Part shown: piece after piece, positions 49,174 to 57,072 of the stretch
How the letters are laid out: each line of letters starts with the position of its first letter
Numbering within the stretch: position 1 is the stretch's first letter
Source of the DNA: an uncultured Clostridia bacterium
GTDB lineage: Bacteria > Bacillota > Clostridia > Christensenellales > Pumilibacteraceae
Length of the DNA: 64,000 nucleotides
Assembly (NCBI GenBank): GCA_948440265.1
Contig: CAOJOK010000001.1
Coordinates: 310,001 to 374,000 of the forward strand
Direction: 5' to 3'
Made by a program: the position numbers and the translations under genes
Notes under the pieces: model-generated
Told to the model about the DNA's origin: nothing
The model's database searches: none
Seen by the model: only the letters and a program-made list of their open reading frames with translations

Positions 49174-50600
49174 AGGTTGTCCTCCTCCAAAAGCCGCATT
49201 ACATAACTCTCGTCGTTATACTCGTATTTCACTCCGTCTATCTCCTGATACCTTTCCGCTCCCTTGCCTGCTATCAAAACGATATCGCCTGCTTTCGATT
49301 CCTGCAAAGCTCGCTTTATAGCTTCCTTTCGGTCCGTAACGCGGATATAGTTTTTCCCTGCAATACCCTTTATGATTTCATCGATTATCCTGTCGGGATT
49401 CTCGCTTCGCGGATTGTCGCTGGTTACCACGCAAAGGTCGGATAAAGAGCTCACTACAGAGCCCATAACGGAGCGTTTAGACGAATCTCTGTCGCCGCCG
49501 CAGCCGAATACCGTTATGATACGCCCCGAAGAAAACTCTCTTATCGAGCTCAAAATATTTTTCAAGCCGTCGGGAGTATGTGCAAAATCTATTATGACAT
49601 TGCCTTTCGACGTTCCGATAACGTTGAAACGTCCGTCTATTTTAGTCACTTTTCGGATACCCTTTACGACGCTCTTGATAGGTATATCCAATGCCGCCGC
49701 TACAGCCGCCGCACACAGCGTATTATACATATTGAAGCGTCCCGGCAAATTGAACTTCACTCCCGCAACATCGTCGAAGGAGTTGAGATAATACTCCAAA
49801 CCGCCTGCGCTCATCGTCAAATCGATAGCAAAAACGTCGGACGGATTGGCACAGCCGTAAGTAATGAGACTGTTTTCACATTCCAAAGCCAGACGTCTTC
49901 CGAATTCGTCGTCGACGTTTATAATACTTTTCTCCGACATACTCGGCGCGAAAAGACGCTTTTTGGCATTTCCGTACTTTTCCATAGTGCGGAAAAAATC
50001 GAGATGGTCCTGCGAAAGATTGGTAAATGCCGCCGCTTTAAATACTATTCCGTCCAGCTTGTTAAACCATAACGAATGGGCGGAGGCTTCCATAACAACG
50101 TATTCCACATTTCTTTCAACCATATCCGCAAATATTCTGTGTAAATCTGTCGGGTCGGGCGTCGTAAGTTTGGCGGCCTGTTTCTCGTCTGCAATCATAA
50201 CACAGTTTGTGCCTATAAGACCGACTTTATAGCCTGCGCTTTCCAGAATACTCTTTATAATATACGTCGTAGTTGTTTTGCCGTTTGTCCCCGTAACCGC
50301 TATAAGTTTCAACTTGCGGCACGGATGAGAATAAAATGCCGAACAGCTTAAAGCAAGCTGCCGTCTGCTGTTTTTCACCAAAACCTGTCTGCTTCCGACG
50401 CCGACGGTCTTTTCGCAAACGCAGGCAGCCGCTCCGCGTTTAAATGCCTCGTCGGCAAAATCGTGTCCGTCGAAGTTGGTTCCCTGCAAGCAAAAAAATA
50501 AAGAGTCTTTTTTTACATCCTCAATCCGAAAAGCTATATCCGAAATTTCACAGTCTTCGAATTCGTTTAATGCTTCCAAATCCAATGCCTTAAGTCTCAT
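49170..50600 (-). CDS. murE: UDP-MurNAc-tripeptide synthetase MurE (mDAP type)
   Basis: 476 residues. It adds the third residue of the stem peptide. ATP loop VTGTNGKTTTTYIIKS near 100, TTPDPTDLH substrate loop, and SDNPRSENPDRI near 402, where the Arg of DNPR marks meso-diaminopimelate rather than lysine specificity. The catalytic carbamylated lysine is expected in YGNAKKRLF. The absence of MurF features (it has the MurE substrate loops) makes a MurF call unlikely. The gene is coupled to mraY. Confidence 0.95.
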   Translation of the reverse strand: MRLKALDLEALNEFEDCEISDIAFRIEDVKKDSLFFCLQGTNFDGHDFADEAFKRGAAACVCEKTVGVGSRQVLVKNSRRQLALSCSAFYSHPCRKLKLIAVTGTNGKTTTTYIIKSILESAGYKVGLIGTNCVMIADEKQAAKLTTPDPTDLHRIFADMVERNVEYVVMEASAHSLWFNKLDGIVFKAAAFTNLSQDHLDFFRTMEKYGNAKKRLFAPSMSEKSIINVDDEFGRRLALECENSLITYGCANPSDVFAIDLTMSAGGLEYYLNSFDDVAGVKFNLPGRFNMYNTLCAAAVAAALDIPIKSVVKGIRKVTKIDGRFNVIGTSKGNVIIDFAHTPDGLKNILSSIREFSSGRIITVFGCGGDRDSSKRSVMGSVVSSLSDLCVVTSDNPRSENPDRIIDEIIKGIAGKNYIRVTDRKEAIKRALQESKAGDIVLIAGKGAERYQEIDGVKYEYNDESYVMRLLEEDNL

Positions 50601-50668
50601 TGTAACACCTCGACAGTAATGATAAACCTTTGTTGATGTCTTTGCAATACAAAAGCAAAATACGACAT

Positions 50669-52579
50669 TTAAATCTCTATTTCTTCCGTGCGTATCAGCA
50701 CGACATCGCCTTCGGGTATCTGTGTTCCCGGCATAGGCAATACGCCAATTATTTTATCGGTATTGCCCGCTATCTCGCATTGCAAGCCGAGTTCTTTGAG
50801 TTTTCTCAAGGCTTCCGTCAAGCTCATCTGCATCAATTCAGGCATTATAACCGTTTTTACATCTTCCGTGGGTTTCGGAGTCATACCCTTATATGCGAAA
50901 ATATTTTCAAATACTTTTCCCGCATACGGAGCAGCCACTATACTGCCGTAATAGGCATAACTGCTCGGCTCGTCTACAATCATCAAAACCGCATACTGCG
51001 GATTGTCAGCCGGCGCAAAGCCCACAAACGAAGAAATATATTTACCCTGCGCTATATGTCCGTTTTCATATTTCTGCGCCGTGCCCGTTTTGCCGCCCAC
51101 CGTAAAGCCCGCAACGCCTGCCTTCTTTCCTCCCCCTTCCGACACTACTTTTTCCAGCATACCGCGCAGAAGCTCGCTCGTACTCTCGCTTATTACGCTG
51201 CGTACTTTTTTAGGACTGCGCGTAAATACGTTTATCCCGTCGAAGCTGTCCACGCTCGAGACGAAGTAAGGCTCGTATAAAGTACCGCCGTTGACCGCCG
51301 CGCATACGCCCGTAATCAATTGCAAAGGAGTCACAGCCACCGCCTGCCCGAAACCGATACGCGCCAAATCGACGTTTTTAACGCTCTGCTCGTTCATAAG
51401 TATTCCGCGGCTTTCGCCGTAAAAGTCGATATTGGTTTTGGAACCGAAACCGAAAGAATGTAATCCGTCGTAAAGTTTTTTCGTACCCAATCTTTGCGCA
51501 AGGTCCATAAAGACGCAGTTGCAACTATTTTTCACACCTTCCGTAAGCTCCTGCGAGCCGTGCCCGATGCTTCGCCAGCACTTAATGCGCTGTCCGTCCA
51601 CCATTCTGTATCCGGGACAGTAAAAGCGGTCCGATTCGCGGGCGGCGCCGTTTTCCAAAGCTATTGCCGTAGTAAAGATTTTAAACGTAGACCCCGGTTC
51701 GTATACGTCTACAATCATTTTATTTTTGGATAATGCGTTTAAAAGGTCTATATCGTCGCGCGGAGGGTCGTTATTGTCATACGAAGGCGTGCTTGCCATA
51801 GCAAGAATACCGCCCGTATTGACGTCCATAACAATCATACTTGCGCTTTTGCTGTTCCACTCCGTTTTTGCTCCGTCCACCGCGCTTTCGGCAAACGCCT
51901 GAATATTGGAGTCTACCGTCAGCGTTATATTGCAACCGGGAACCGCCGGAATATATTTCGTTACGCCGCTCGGCAGTTGTATTCCCTGCATATCGGTTTC
52001 CGTAAGAGCAATTCCGTTAACTCCCGTAAGATATTTGTCGTAGTATCCCTCTATTCCGTTCTGTCCTACATTGTCTATATTTGTGAAACCGAGCACCTGC
52101 TCCAATCGGTTTTTACCGGGATAATTGCGCGTACTGTCCACAGTGAAATAAATGCCGTCCAAAGCCTGCTCACGAAGCTTTTCGGCAACGCTCTCGTCCA
52201 CTTTGCGCATAACCGTGATTTCGCTGACAAAGGTTTCGGAAAGCTTTTTATAAAGCTTGTCATAATCGAGATTAAAGGCGTCTGAAAGAGCACGGCTCAC
52301 TGCGGCGAAGTCTTTCACCGCCCGCGGACGGACATAAACGGTATAGACATTGCGGTTGTCTGCAAGCACTTCGCCGTTGCAATCGACTATGTTTCCGCGA
52401 GGGGCGGTCAACGGCAAATCTCTGTACCATTGTTCCGCCGCTTTTCCGCGCAAAAAATCGCCTTTGATAATCTGCAAAAAAAACAGTCTGCCCGCAAGAG
52501 CGCAAAATAAAAAGGTTATTGCAATAATAACTGCCAATAACCTCTTTCGTGTCAATAAAAGACTGTTCGGTTTTTTCAA
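50669..52579 (-). CDS. Class B penicillin-binding protein (FtsI/SpoVD type) with PASTA domain
   Basis: 636 residues: N-terminal membrane anchor (about 13-33), dimerisation domain, transpeptidase domain with EPGSTFKI (active Ser and Lys), SCN in KNSCNCVF and GKTGTAQ, then one C-terminal PASTA domain (about 570-636). It crosslinks peptidoglycan at the septum or in spore cortex; in B. subtilis the duplicated pair here is pbpB and spoVD, but only one copy is present. A TTG start uses GGAGG encoded in the end of the ftsL-like gene. Confidence 0.95.
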   Translation of the reverse strand: MKKPNSLLLTRKRLLAVIIAITFLFCALAGRLFFLQIIKGDFLRGKAAEQWYRDLPLTAPRGNIVDCNGEVLADNRNVYTVYVRPRAVKDFAAVSRALSDAFNLDYDKLYKKLSETFVSEITVMRKVDESVAEKLREQALDGIYFTVDSTRNYPGKNRLEQVLGFTNIDNVGQNGIEGYYDKYLTGVNGIALTETDMQGIQLPSGVTKYIPAVPGCNITLTVDSNIQAFAESAVDGAKTEWNSKSASMIVMDVNTGGILAMASTPSYDNNDPPRDDIDLLNALSKNKMIVDVYEPGSTFKIFTTAIALENGAARESDRFYCPGYRMVDGQRIKCWRSIGHGSQELTEGVKNSCNCVFMDLAQRLGTKKLYDGLHSFGFGSKTNIDFYGESRGILMNEQSVKNVDLARIGFGQAVAVTPLQLITGVCAAVNGGTLYEPYFVSSVDSFDGINVFTRSPKKVRSVISESTSELLRGMLEKVVSEGGGKKAGVAGFTVGGKTGTAQKYENGHIAQGKYISSFVGFAPADNPQYAVLMIVDEPSSYAYYGSIVAAPYAGKVFENIFAYKGMTPKPTEDVKTVIMPELMQMSLTEALRKLKELGLQCEIAGNTDKIIGVLPMPGTQIPEGDVVLIRTEEIEI

Positions 52580-52584
52580 AATAT

Positions 52585-53334
52585 TCAGCCTCCGATGAGA
52601 TTACTCAACCAATCGCATAATTTATCAAACCAATTGGTTACCGCTTCGTAACTCACCGCCTCGTTCATAGGCAACAACTCGATTTCCGTCTTGCTTGCAG
52701 GCTTATTCATTCCCAATTCGGTTGCAAGACCTGCCAGAGTGGTATCGTCTTCGAGTGCCGCAAGTTCGGCGTTTTTCTGCAATACGATTTCGTTTTTCAT
52801 TTGAAGCTCGGATTCGAGTGCCGCAACGGACGCAGACGCACCGCTTATCGCAATGCCGGTCGCTATGACTATTGCGGCAAGGACGACGACCACGGCAGCA
52901 TATACCGCAAGTACGGCTTTTGTCTTTACCGAAGTCGCAGGTTTGGTTTTTCCGCTTTCTTCTACCTGCGCGTTTGCCGACGCGTCACGCGCCGCACGCG
53001 TCCTTATCGACGGCATAACGCTTTCTATCTCGCGCTTTCTTCTTCTCGGAACGCGCGTATGAACAGGCTGCTCTACATATTCGGCAGTTTCGTACTCGTA
53101 ATCGCCTCTCGAAGAATACAGAGAAGACTCTTTTTCCTGCACCGAAACATTGGACTCGGCACGCGCGTCATAACGCGAAGTTTCGCCGTAATACGGTTTC
53201 TCGTCGCGAATAAACTCGTTCTCGTCAAGAATTTCATAACGGTTTCTCGAAGGTTGTTCACGCACAGGCTGACGCGACGAATATCCGCCGAACCTGTCCT
53301 GTTCCGTTATTATCTGTCTTCTCGTCTTTAACAT
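52585..53334 (-). CDS. ftsL: FtsL-like division protein with long cytoplasmic head
   Basis: 249 residues, about twice the usual FtsL length. Residues 1-135 are a hydrophilic Arg/Glu/Tyr-rich cytoplasmic region (RVPRRRKREIESVMPS). One transmembrane helix follows (about 142-168), then a short coiled coil (ALESELQMKNEIVLQKNAELAALE) and a tail. The identification rests on position between rsmH and the class B PBP and on the short TM-coiled-coil layout; sequence conservation of FtsL is always low. GAGGAA precedes the ATG and the gene's last codons contain the ribosome binding site of the next gene. Confidence 0.75.
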   Translation of the reverse strand: MLKTRRQIITEQDRFGGYSSRQPVREQPSRNRYEILDENEFIRDEKPYYGETSRYDARAESNVSVQEKESSLYSSRGDYEYETAEYVEQPVHTRVPRRRKREIESVMPSIRTRAARDASANAQVEESGKTKPATSVKTKAVLAVYAAVVVVLAAIVIATGIAISGASASVAALESELQMKNEIVLQKNAELAALEDDTTLAGLATELGMNKPASKTEIELLPMNEAVSYEAVTNWFDKLCDWLSNLIGG

Positions 53335-53365
53335 TGTATGTTCCTCTCTTTGCCTTTATTACTTA

Positions 53366-54292
53366 TTACAGCTTTTCCACGGCTCTGAACGTTGCGCTTT
53401 TACTGCGTGAGTTCATATCCGTTTCTCTTTGGGTCGGCTTTAACGCCTTACCTATTTGCCTTACCGTCGCTTTGTGTCCGCAAACGCATACCGGCAGCGA
53501 TTTATCGCATATACAGCCCGTCGCGAGCGAAGCGAACGTTTGTTTTACAATCCTGTCTTCTAGTGAATGGAACGTCAATACGCACAGTCTTGCTTTCTGT
53601 TTTAGCAAATCCACCATATCGCAGAGTGCCTCGCCCAAGCCCGACAATTCGTTATTGACTTCTATCCGCAATGCCTGAAAAGTTTTTTTTGCGGGATGAC
53701 CGCTTTTTCTGAACGGCACGCTCCTTTGTATCAGTTCCGACAGTCTGCCTGTGGTTTCTATCGGCGAAGCTTTACGCTGCCGAACAATAGCGGCGGCTAT
53801 CTTTCTCGCGAACTTTTCTTCTCCGTATGTAAAGAGAATTCTCGACAACTGTTCTTCGGAATATTCGTTAACCACATTAAGTGCGGATAACTCTTGCTCG
53901 CGGTCCATTCTCATATCGAGTTCGCCGTCTTTGCTGTATGAAAACCCGCGCTTCGCGTCGTCAACCTGTTTCGACGAAATTCCCAAGTCGGCTATCGCCC
54001 CGTCCAGCTTGTCCTCTCCGCATTCTTTCAAAACCTGTTTGACGTTTTTGAAATTGTCGTGAACAATTCTGTACCTGCCTTCGAATTCCGGTATGCCTGC
54101 AAACTTGCGCGTGACGTAATCGATGGCTTCGAGGTCTCTGTCAACCGCTATTATATTGCCGCCCTTGCGCAAAATCAGTTCACTGTGTCCGCCTCCGCCC
54201 AAAGTAGCATCGAAATACAGTCCTCCGCTTTTTACGTTCAGCGTCTCGATACATTCATTCGGCATAACGGATATATGATACTGCTCGCACAT
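53366..54292 (-). CDS. rsmH: 16S rRNA (cytosine-1402-N4)-methyltransferase
   Basis: 308 residues, typical length. SAM-dependent methyltransferase acting on C1402 of 16S rRNA. Motif I FDATLGGGGHSELIL near residue 28, IADLGISSKQVD near 103, the FRKSGHPAKKTFQALRIEVN block and the C-terminal VLTFHSLEDRIVK are all diagnostic. Second gene of the dcw cluster; its ATG lies five bases after the mraZ stop codon. Confidence 0.97.
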   Translation of the reverse strand: MCEQYHISVMPNECIETLNVKSGGLYFDATLGGGGHSELILRKGGNIIAVDRDLEAIDYVTRKFAGIPEFEGRYRIVHDNFKNVKQVLKECGEDKLDGAIADLGISSKQVDDAKRGFSYSKDGELDMRMDREQELSALNVVNEYSEEQLSRILFTYGEEKFARKIAAAIVRQRKASPIETTGRLSELIQRSVPFRKSGHPAKKTFQALRIEVNNELSGLGEALCDMVDLLKQKARLCVLTFHSLEDRIVKQTFASLATGCICDKSLPVCVCGHKATVRQIGKALKPTQRETDMNSRSKSATFRAVEKL

Positions 54293-54297
54293 CGACG

Positions 54298-54768
54298 TTA
54301 CTCCTGCGGCTCCGCGGCGTTGTCTTCTGCGGATTGGCTTTTACGAACATACTTTTTGTCTTTCTCGTCCCACACAATTTCGCCTTTCAGATATGCCTGC
54401 CAGTTTTCTTCACTCCAAATCTCTACGCGGTTATACATACCTACCGAAACTATGTTTTTGTTAAGCTCCGCGAACTCCATTAAATCCGGAGACAGACTTA
54501 TTCTGCCCTGACCGTCTTTATCCGCCCACTGCGCACAAAAAGTAGTTCTTCTCACATCGTGGTTGTCCTCTTCGTTGTCGAAGTCCTTGTCCTCGTATTT
54601 TTTGAAAAACAATTTTTCCGCCACTTCGTGAGGATACATACAAAGGCAAAGGTTGGTTCCTCTCGTAATCAAAGGAGAATCATCCGCAAAATCCTTTTTA
54701 AACTTGATGGGAATACGAAATCTTCCCTTCTCGTCAAGTTGATGATGATAATTGCCGACGAATATCAC
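54298..54768 (-). CDS. mraZ: Transcriptional regulator MraZ
   Basis: 156 residues, slightly longer than the usual 143-152. Two SpoVT-AbrB-like domains: NYHHQLDEKGRFRIP near residue 6 and WADKDGQGRISLSPDLMEFA near 80. MraZ forms a ring that binds its own promoter and represses the dcw cluster. A GTG start at 54768 has AGGAGG upstream. Predicted MraZ sites lie in the promoter (54801-54842). The C-terminal tail (SQSAEDNAAEPQE) is an added acidic stretch. Confidence 0.96.
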   Translation of the reverse strand: MIFVGNYHHQLDEKGRFRIPIKFKKDFADDSPLITRGTNLCLCMYPHEVAEKLFFKKYEDKDFDNEEDNHDVRRTTFCAQWADKDGQGRISLSPDLMEFAELNKNIVSVGMYNRVEIWSEENWQAYLKGEIVWDEKDKKYVRKSQSAEDNAAEPQE

Positions 54769-54800
54769 TTGATAGGAACCTCCTTTTGCTTTATACGAAC

Positions 54801-54842
54801 ATTATATCACACAATCCGACCAAAATCAACCATTTTTGCCCA
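54801..54842 (-). promoter_or_regulatory. dcw promoter with three phased MraZ boxes
   Basis: TTGATT (54824-54829), 17 bp, TATAAT (54801-54806). Overlapping it are three TGG repeats on the minus strand starting at 54842, 54832 and 54822, exactly 10 bp apart, matching the spaced TGG(G) repeats that MraZ binds. Occupied boxes would cover the -35. Confidence 0.83.
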
Positions 54843-54897
54843 CTAAATGAACATTTGATGTATTTTTTTATGTATTTTTAACCACAGATAACAAAAA

Positions 54898-54946
54898 ACG
54901 GGCATTTAACATTCAAAGCAAGCCACTTTAATGTTTAAATGCCCGT
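54898..54946 (-). terminator. Long hairpin upstream of mraZ
   Basis: ACGGGCATTTAACATT (54898-54913) pairs with AATGTTTAAATGCCCGT (54930-54946) with one bulge and is followed on the minus strand by TTTTTTG. A strong terminator isolating the dcw promoter from upstream transcription. Confidence 0.8.
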
Positions 54947-54980
54947 CATTATATAGATTCAATGTTAAAATTCGTATATA

Positions 54981-55015
54981 AGAATGAAAAACACCGCCAT
55001 TTAAGGCGGCATTCT
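54981..55015 (-). terminator. Terminator of the phosphoesterase gene
   Basis: Stem AGAATG/CATTCT around an inner CCGCC/GGCGG (54994-54998 with 55005-55009), followed by T-rich sequence on the minus strand, directly after the stop codon at 55017. Confidence 0.65.
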
Positions 55016-55016
55016 A

Positions 55017-55718
55017 TCACGGCAATTCGATTTCCACAAGTTTATTTCCCACCATATCGCAGGATGTAAGATAATAATCTATATCGTCTTTTTTCAATAA
55101 TTTCTCCGTTCTGCTGTTTCCGTTGTGAAGATGTCCGTAAACAACGGCGGTTACTCCGTACTTTTTAAAAAGTTCTGTGAACGGCGAAGATTCGAACCTG
55201 CCGTTAAACGGCGGATAGTGCGTCATAACGACAAGCTTTTCACCGTTTTTACGCCTTTTGACGGCGTCCGTAAGGGATAATTCCATTCGTATAACTTCCC
55301 TGTCGTATATCTTTTTATCGGCATCTGTCTGCGTTTTTCCGTCGGGCGTTGTCCAACCGCGGCTTCCGCAGAATATTATATCGCCGATTTTCAGGCTGTC
55401 GTTTTGAAGCGCATACATCCCTTTCGGCAAAACGGCGCGTACCGATGAAATCGATTTCCACCAATAATCGTGGTTGCCGCGAAGTATGATTTTATTGCCT
55501 TTAAATGCGGACAAATACTCCAAATCGGGAACGGCGTTTTCCAAATACATTGCCCAGCTTATATCTCCGGCAATCAAAACTACGTCTTCATCGGACACTT
55601 TTTTCGACCAGTCTTCGGAAATGGTATCGAGATAATTGTCCCAACTTGCACCGAAAATATTCATAGGCTTGGGATTGTTTATGGAAAGATGAAAATCGCT
55701 TATGGCAAAAACTCTCAT
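55017..55718 (-). CDS. Calcineurin-like metallophosphoesterase
   Basis: 233 residues. Metal-binding blocks in order: ISDFHLS near residue 5, AGDISWA near 50, LRGNHDYWW near 79, THYPPFNG near 168 and YGHLHNG near 195. It belongs to a conserved Clostridia/Bacilli phosphoesterase group of unknown substrate (the SDFHLS and HYPPF pattern). The ATG lacks a ribosome binding site; a promoter whose -10 box ends six bases upstream predicts a leaderless, single-gene mRNA. Confidence 0.88.
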   Translation of the reverse strand: MRVFAISDFHLSINNPKPMNIFGASWDNYLDTISEDWSKKVSDEDVVLIAGDISWAMYLENAVPDLEYLSAFKGNKIILRGNHDYWWKSISSVRAVLPKGMYALQNDSLKIGDIIFCGSRGWTTPDGKTQTDADKKIYDREVIRMELSLTDAVKRRKNGEKLVVMTHYPPFNGRFESSPFTELFKKYGVTAVVYGHLHNGNSRTEKLLKKDDIDYYLTSCDMVGNKLVEIELP

Positions 55719-55724
55719 AAGCCG

Positions 55725-55753
55725 ATTATATCAAATTTAAGAATTTTTTGCAA
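55725..55753 (-). promoter_or_regulatory. Promoter of the 55017 phosphoesterase, predicted leaderless
   Basis: TTGCAA (55748-55753), 17 bp, TATAAT (55725-55730), then six bases (CGGCTT) and the ATG. Confidence 0.78.
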
Positions 55754-55758
55754 ACGAT

Positions 55759-56364
55759 TTACGTTTCGTTTTCGTCAAATAAAGGCGAATTCATAAGAGC
55801 GTCGCAACCGCTGCAATCACGGCACTCGGGATATACCGCAAAACCGTATGTAGGAACAAGAATATCCGCATTGATAACGGTTTTATATGTTTCCACTATG
55901 CAGTAGGTCAGAGAGACGACACTGTCGGACAGAAAAGTACCGTTAAAGCAAATGACGGCTCCGTCTCCGATAAACGCATACGGTGCGCCGGGATTGGACG
56001 GCACTTTAAGCGCAAGCTGTCTCGTAAGTATAATATTGCCGCGCCCCTGACAGCAAACCCCGCGCGCGTCGGTGAAAACAACCGTTATCGGAACATTTAG
56101 CGTGCCCGTAACATTGCGGCAATTATTTCCGTTTACACAGCTGCTTTGCACCTGAAAGCTTGAGCCGCCGTCATCTTCCGCCCGTACAAAAGTAAACGGC
56201 GGTTCGGCGCCCGTTGTTATATCCGTCAACTCTACAGTCGCCGTCTGCGACAGTCTGCGGCTTTGACAGCCGTCTATTACGCACTCCACGCTGATACACA
56301 TTCTGTCGCAAAGCCCGTTAAGCGCATTGCCCGATATGCGCCCGACAGCCTTAAAATTAGCCAT
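55759..56364 (-). CDS. Cysteine-rich protein of unknown function, possibly spore-associated
   Basis: 201 residues from the ATG at 56364 (GGGAGG upstream); two codons more at 56382 are not supported. Thirteen or more cysteines, including CDRMC, SSCVNGNNC, GVCCQG and a C-terminal YPECRDCSGCDAL. No signal peptide or membrane helix. The middle is beta-rich (TATVELTDITTG, LNVPITVVFTDARG). I do not recognise the family. Cys-rich secretion-less proteins with a possible sigma-E promoter suggest a coat or other spore component, but this is inference. Confidence 0.75.
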   Translation of the reverse strand: MANFKAVGRISGNALNGLCDRMCISVECVIDGCQSRRLSQTATVELTDITTGAEPPFTFVRAEDDGGSSFQVQSSCVNGNNCRNVTGTLNVPITVVFTDARGVCCQGRGNIILTRQLALKVPSNPGAPYAFIGDGAVICFNGTFLSDSVVSLTYCIVETYKTVINADILVPTYGFAVYPECRDCSGCDALMNSPLFDENET

Positions 56365-56393
56365 AAAAAAACCTCCCGACACATCTTTTTAAC

Positions 56394-56423
56394 AGTATAT
56401 GCCGAAAGGTCTGCGATTTGTAC
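56394..56423 (-). promoter_or_regulatory. Possible sigma-E-like promoter of the Cys-rich gene
   Basis: CATATACT (56394-56401) resembles the sigma-E -10 element, with GTACAAAT (56416-56423) 14 bases upstream. The match is partial. Confidence 0.35.
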
Positions 56424-56428
56424 CATAC

Positions 56429-57052
56429 TTATTCTTCTTCGCCGTTTGTCTTTTCGATTTTCAATATATTATCTATAAGCTCCAAGACCTCGTCTCTGCC
56501 TTTTCCCGATACGGCGGAAACAGCTATAATGTTGTCTTTTCCCATACCGAAACAAGTGGCTATTCTCTGAATCGCCGCCGACAGTTGATTTCTCGACAGC
56601 TTGTCGGCTTTGGTTGCGATAACGGAAAAAGGTATATTATAGTAGTAGAAATATTCAATCATTTGTCTGTCGAGCACAGACGGTTCGTGACGACAGTCCA
56701 CAAGCGCCAAAGCTCTATACAAACTTTTCGTGCTTTGCAAATACCCTTCTATGAGTCCGCCCCACTTGCTTTTCTCCGATTTGGATGCCGCGGCATACCC
56801 ATATCCGGGCAAATCGACAAGGGTAAATTCCCCGTCGTTAAAAGAAAATAAGTTAATCAGTCTTGTTCTTCCCGGAGTTGCGGATGTCTTTGCCAACTTA
56901 CCGTTTCTGGCAAGCATATTTATAAAAGAGGACTTCCCGACGTTCGAGCGTCCGACGACGCAGATTTCTTTCATTTGCTCCGTCGAACTTATTTCTCTGT
57001 ATTTTTCCGCCTGCGCTATACTTGTCACAAAGCGAGCATTTTTTATATTCAT
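56429..57052 (-). CDS. ysxC: Ribosome biogenesis GTPase YsxC/EngB
   Basis: 207 residues. GTPase needed for 50S assembly. Walker A GRSNVGKSSF near residue 33, switch PGRTRLIN near 59, DLPGYG near 78, TKADK near 146 and VSAVSGKG near 178. It starts 20 bases after the lon stop codon with only a weak ribosome binding site, and ends the tig-clpP-clpX-lon-ysxC run. Confidence 0.96.
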   Translation of the reverse strand: MNIKNARFVTSIAQAEKYREISSTEQMKEICVVGRSNVGKSSFINMLARNGKLAKTSATPGRTRLINLFSFNDGEFTLVDLPGYGYAAASKSEKSKWGGLIEGYLQSTKSLYRALALVDCRHEPSVLDRQMIEYFYYYNIPFSVIATKADKLSRNQLSAAIQRIATCFGMGKDNIIAVSAVSGKGRDEVLELIDNILKIEKTNGEEE

Positions 57053-57072
57053 CTTACGTTTACCCGTTTTCT

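Noticed and set aside
49170..50600. Mur ligase as MurF
   Set aside because: TTPDPTDLH and DNPRSENP are MurE features; MurF signatures are missing.
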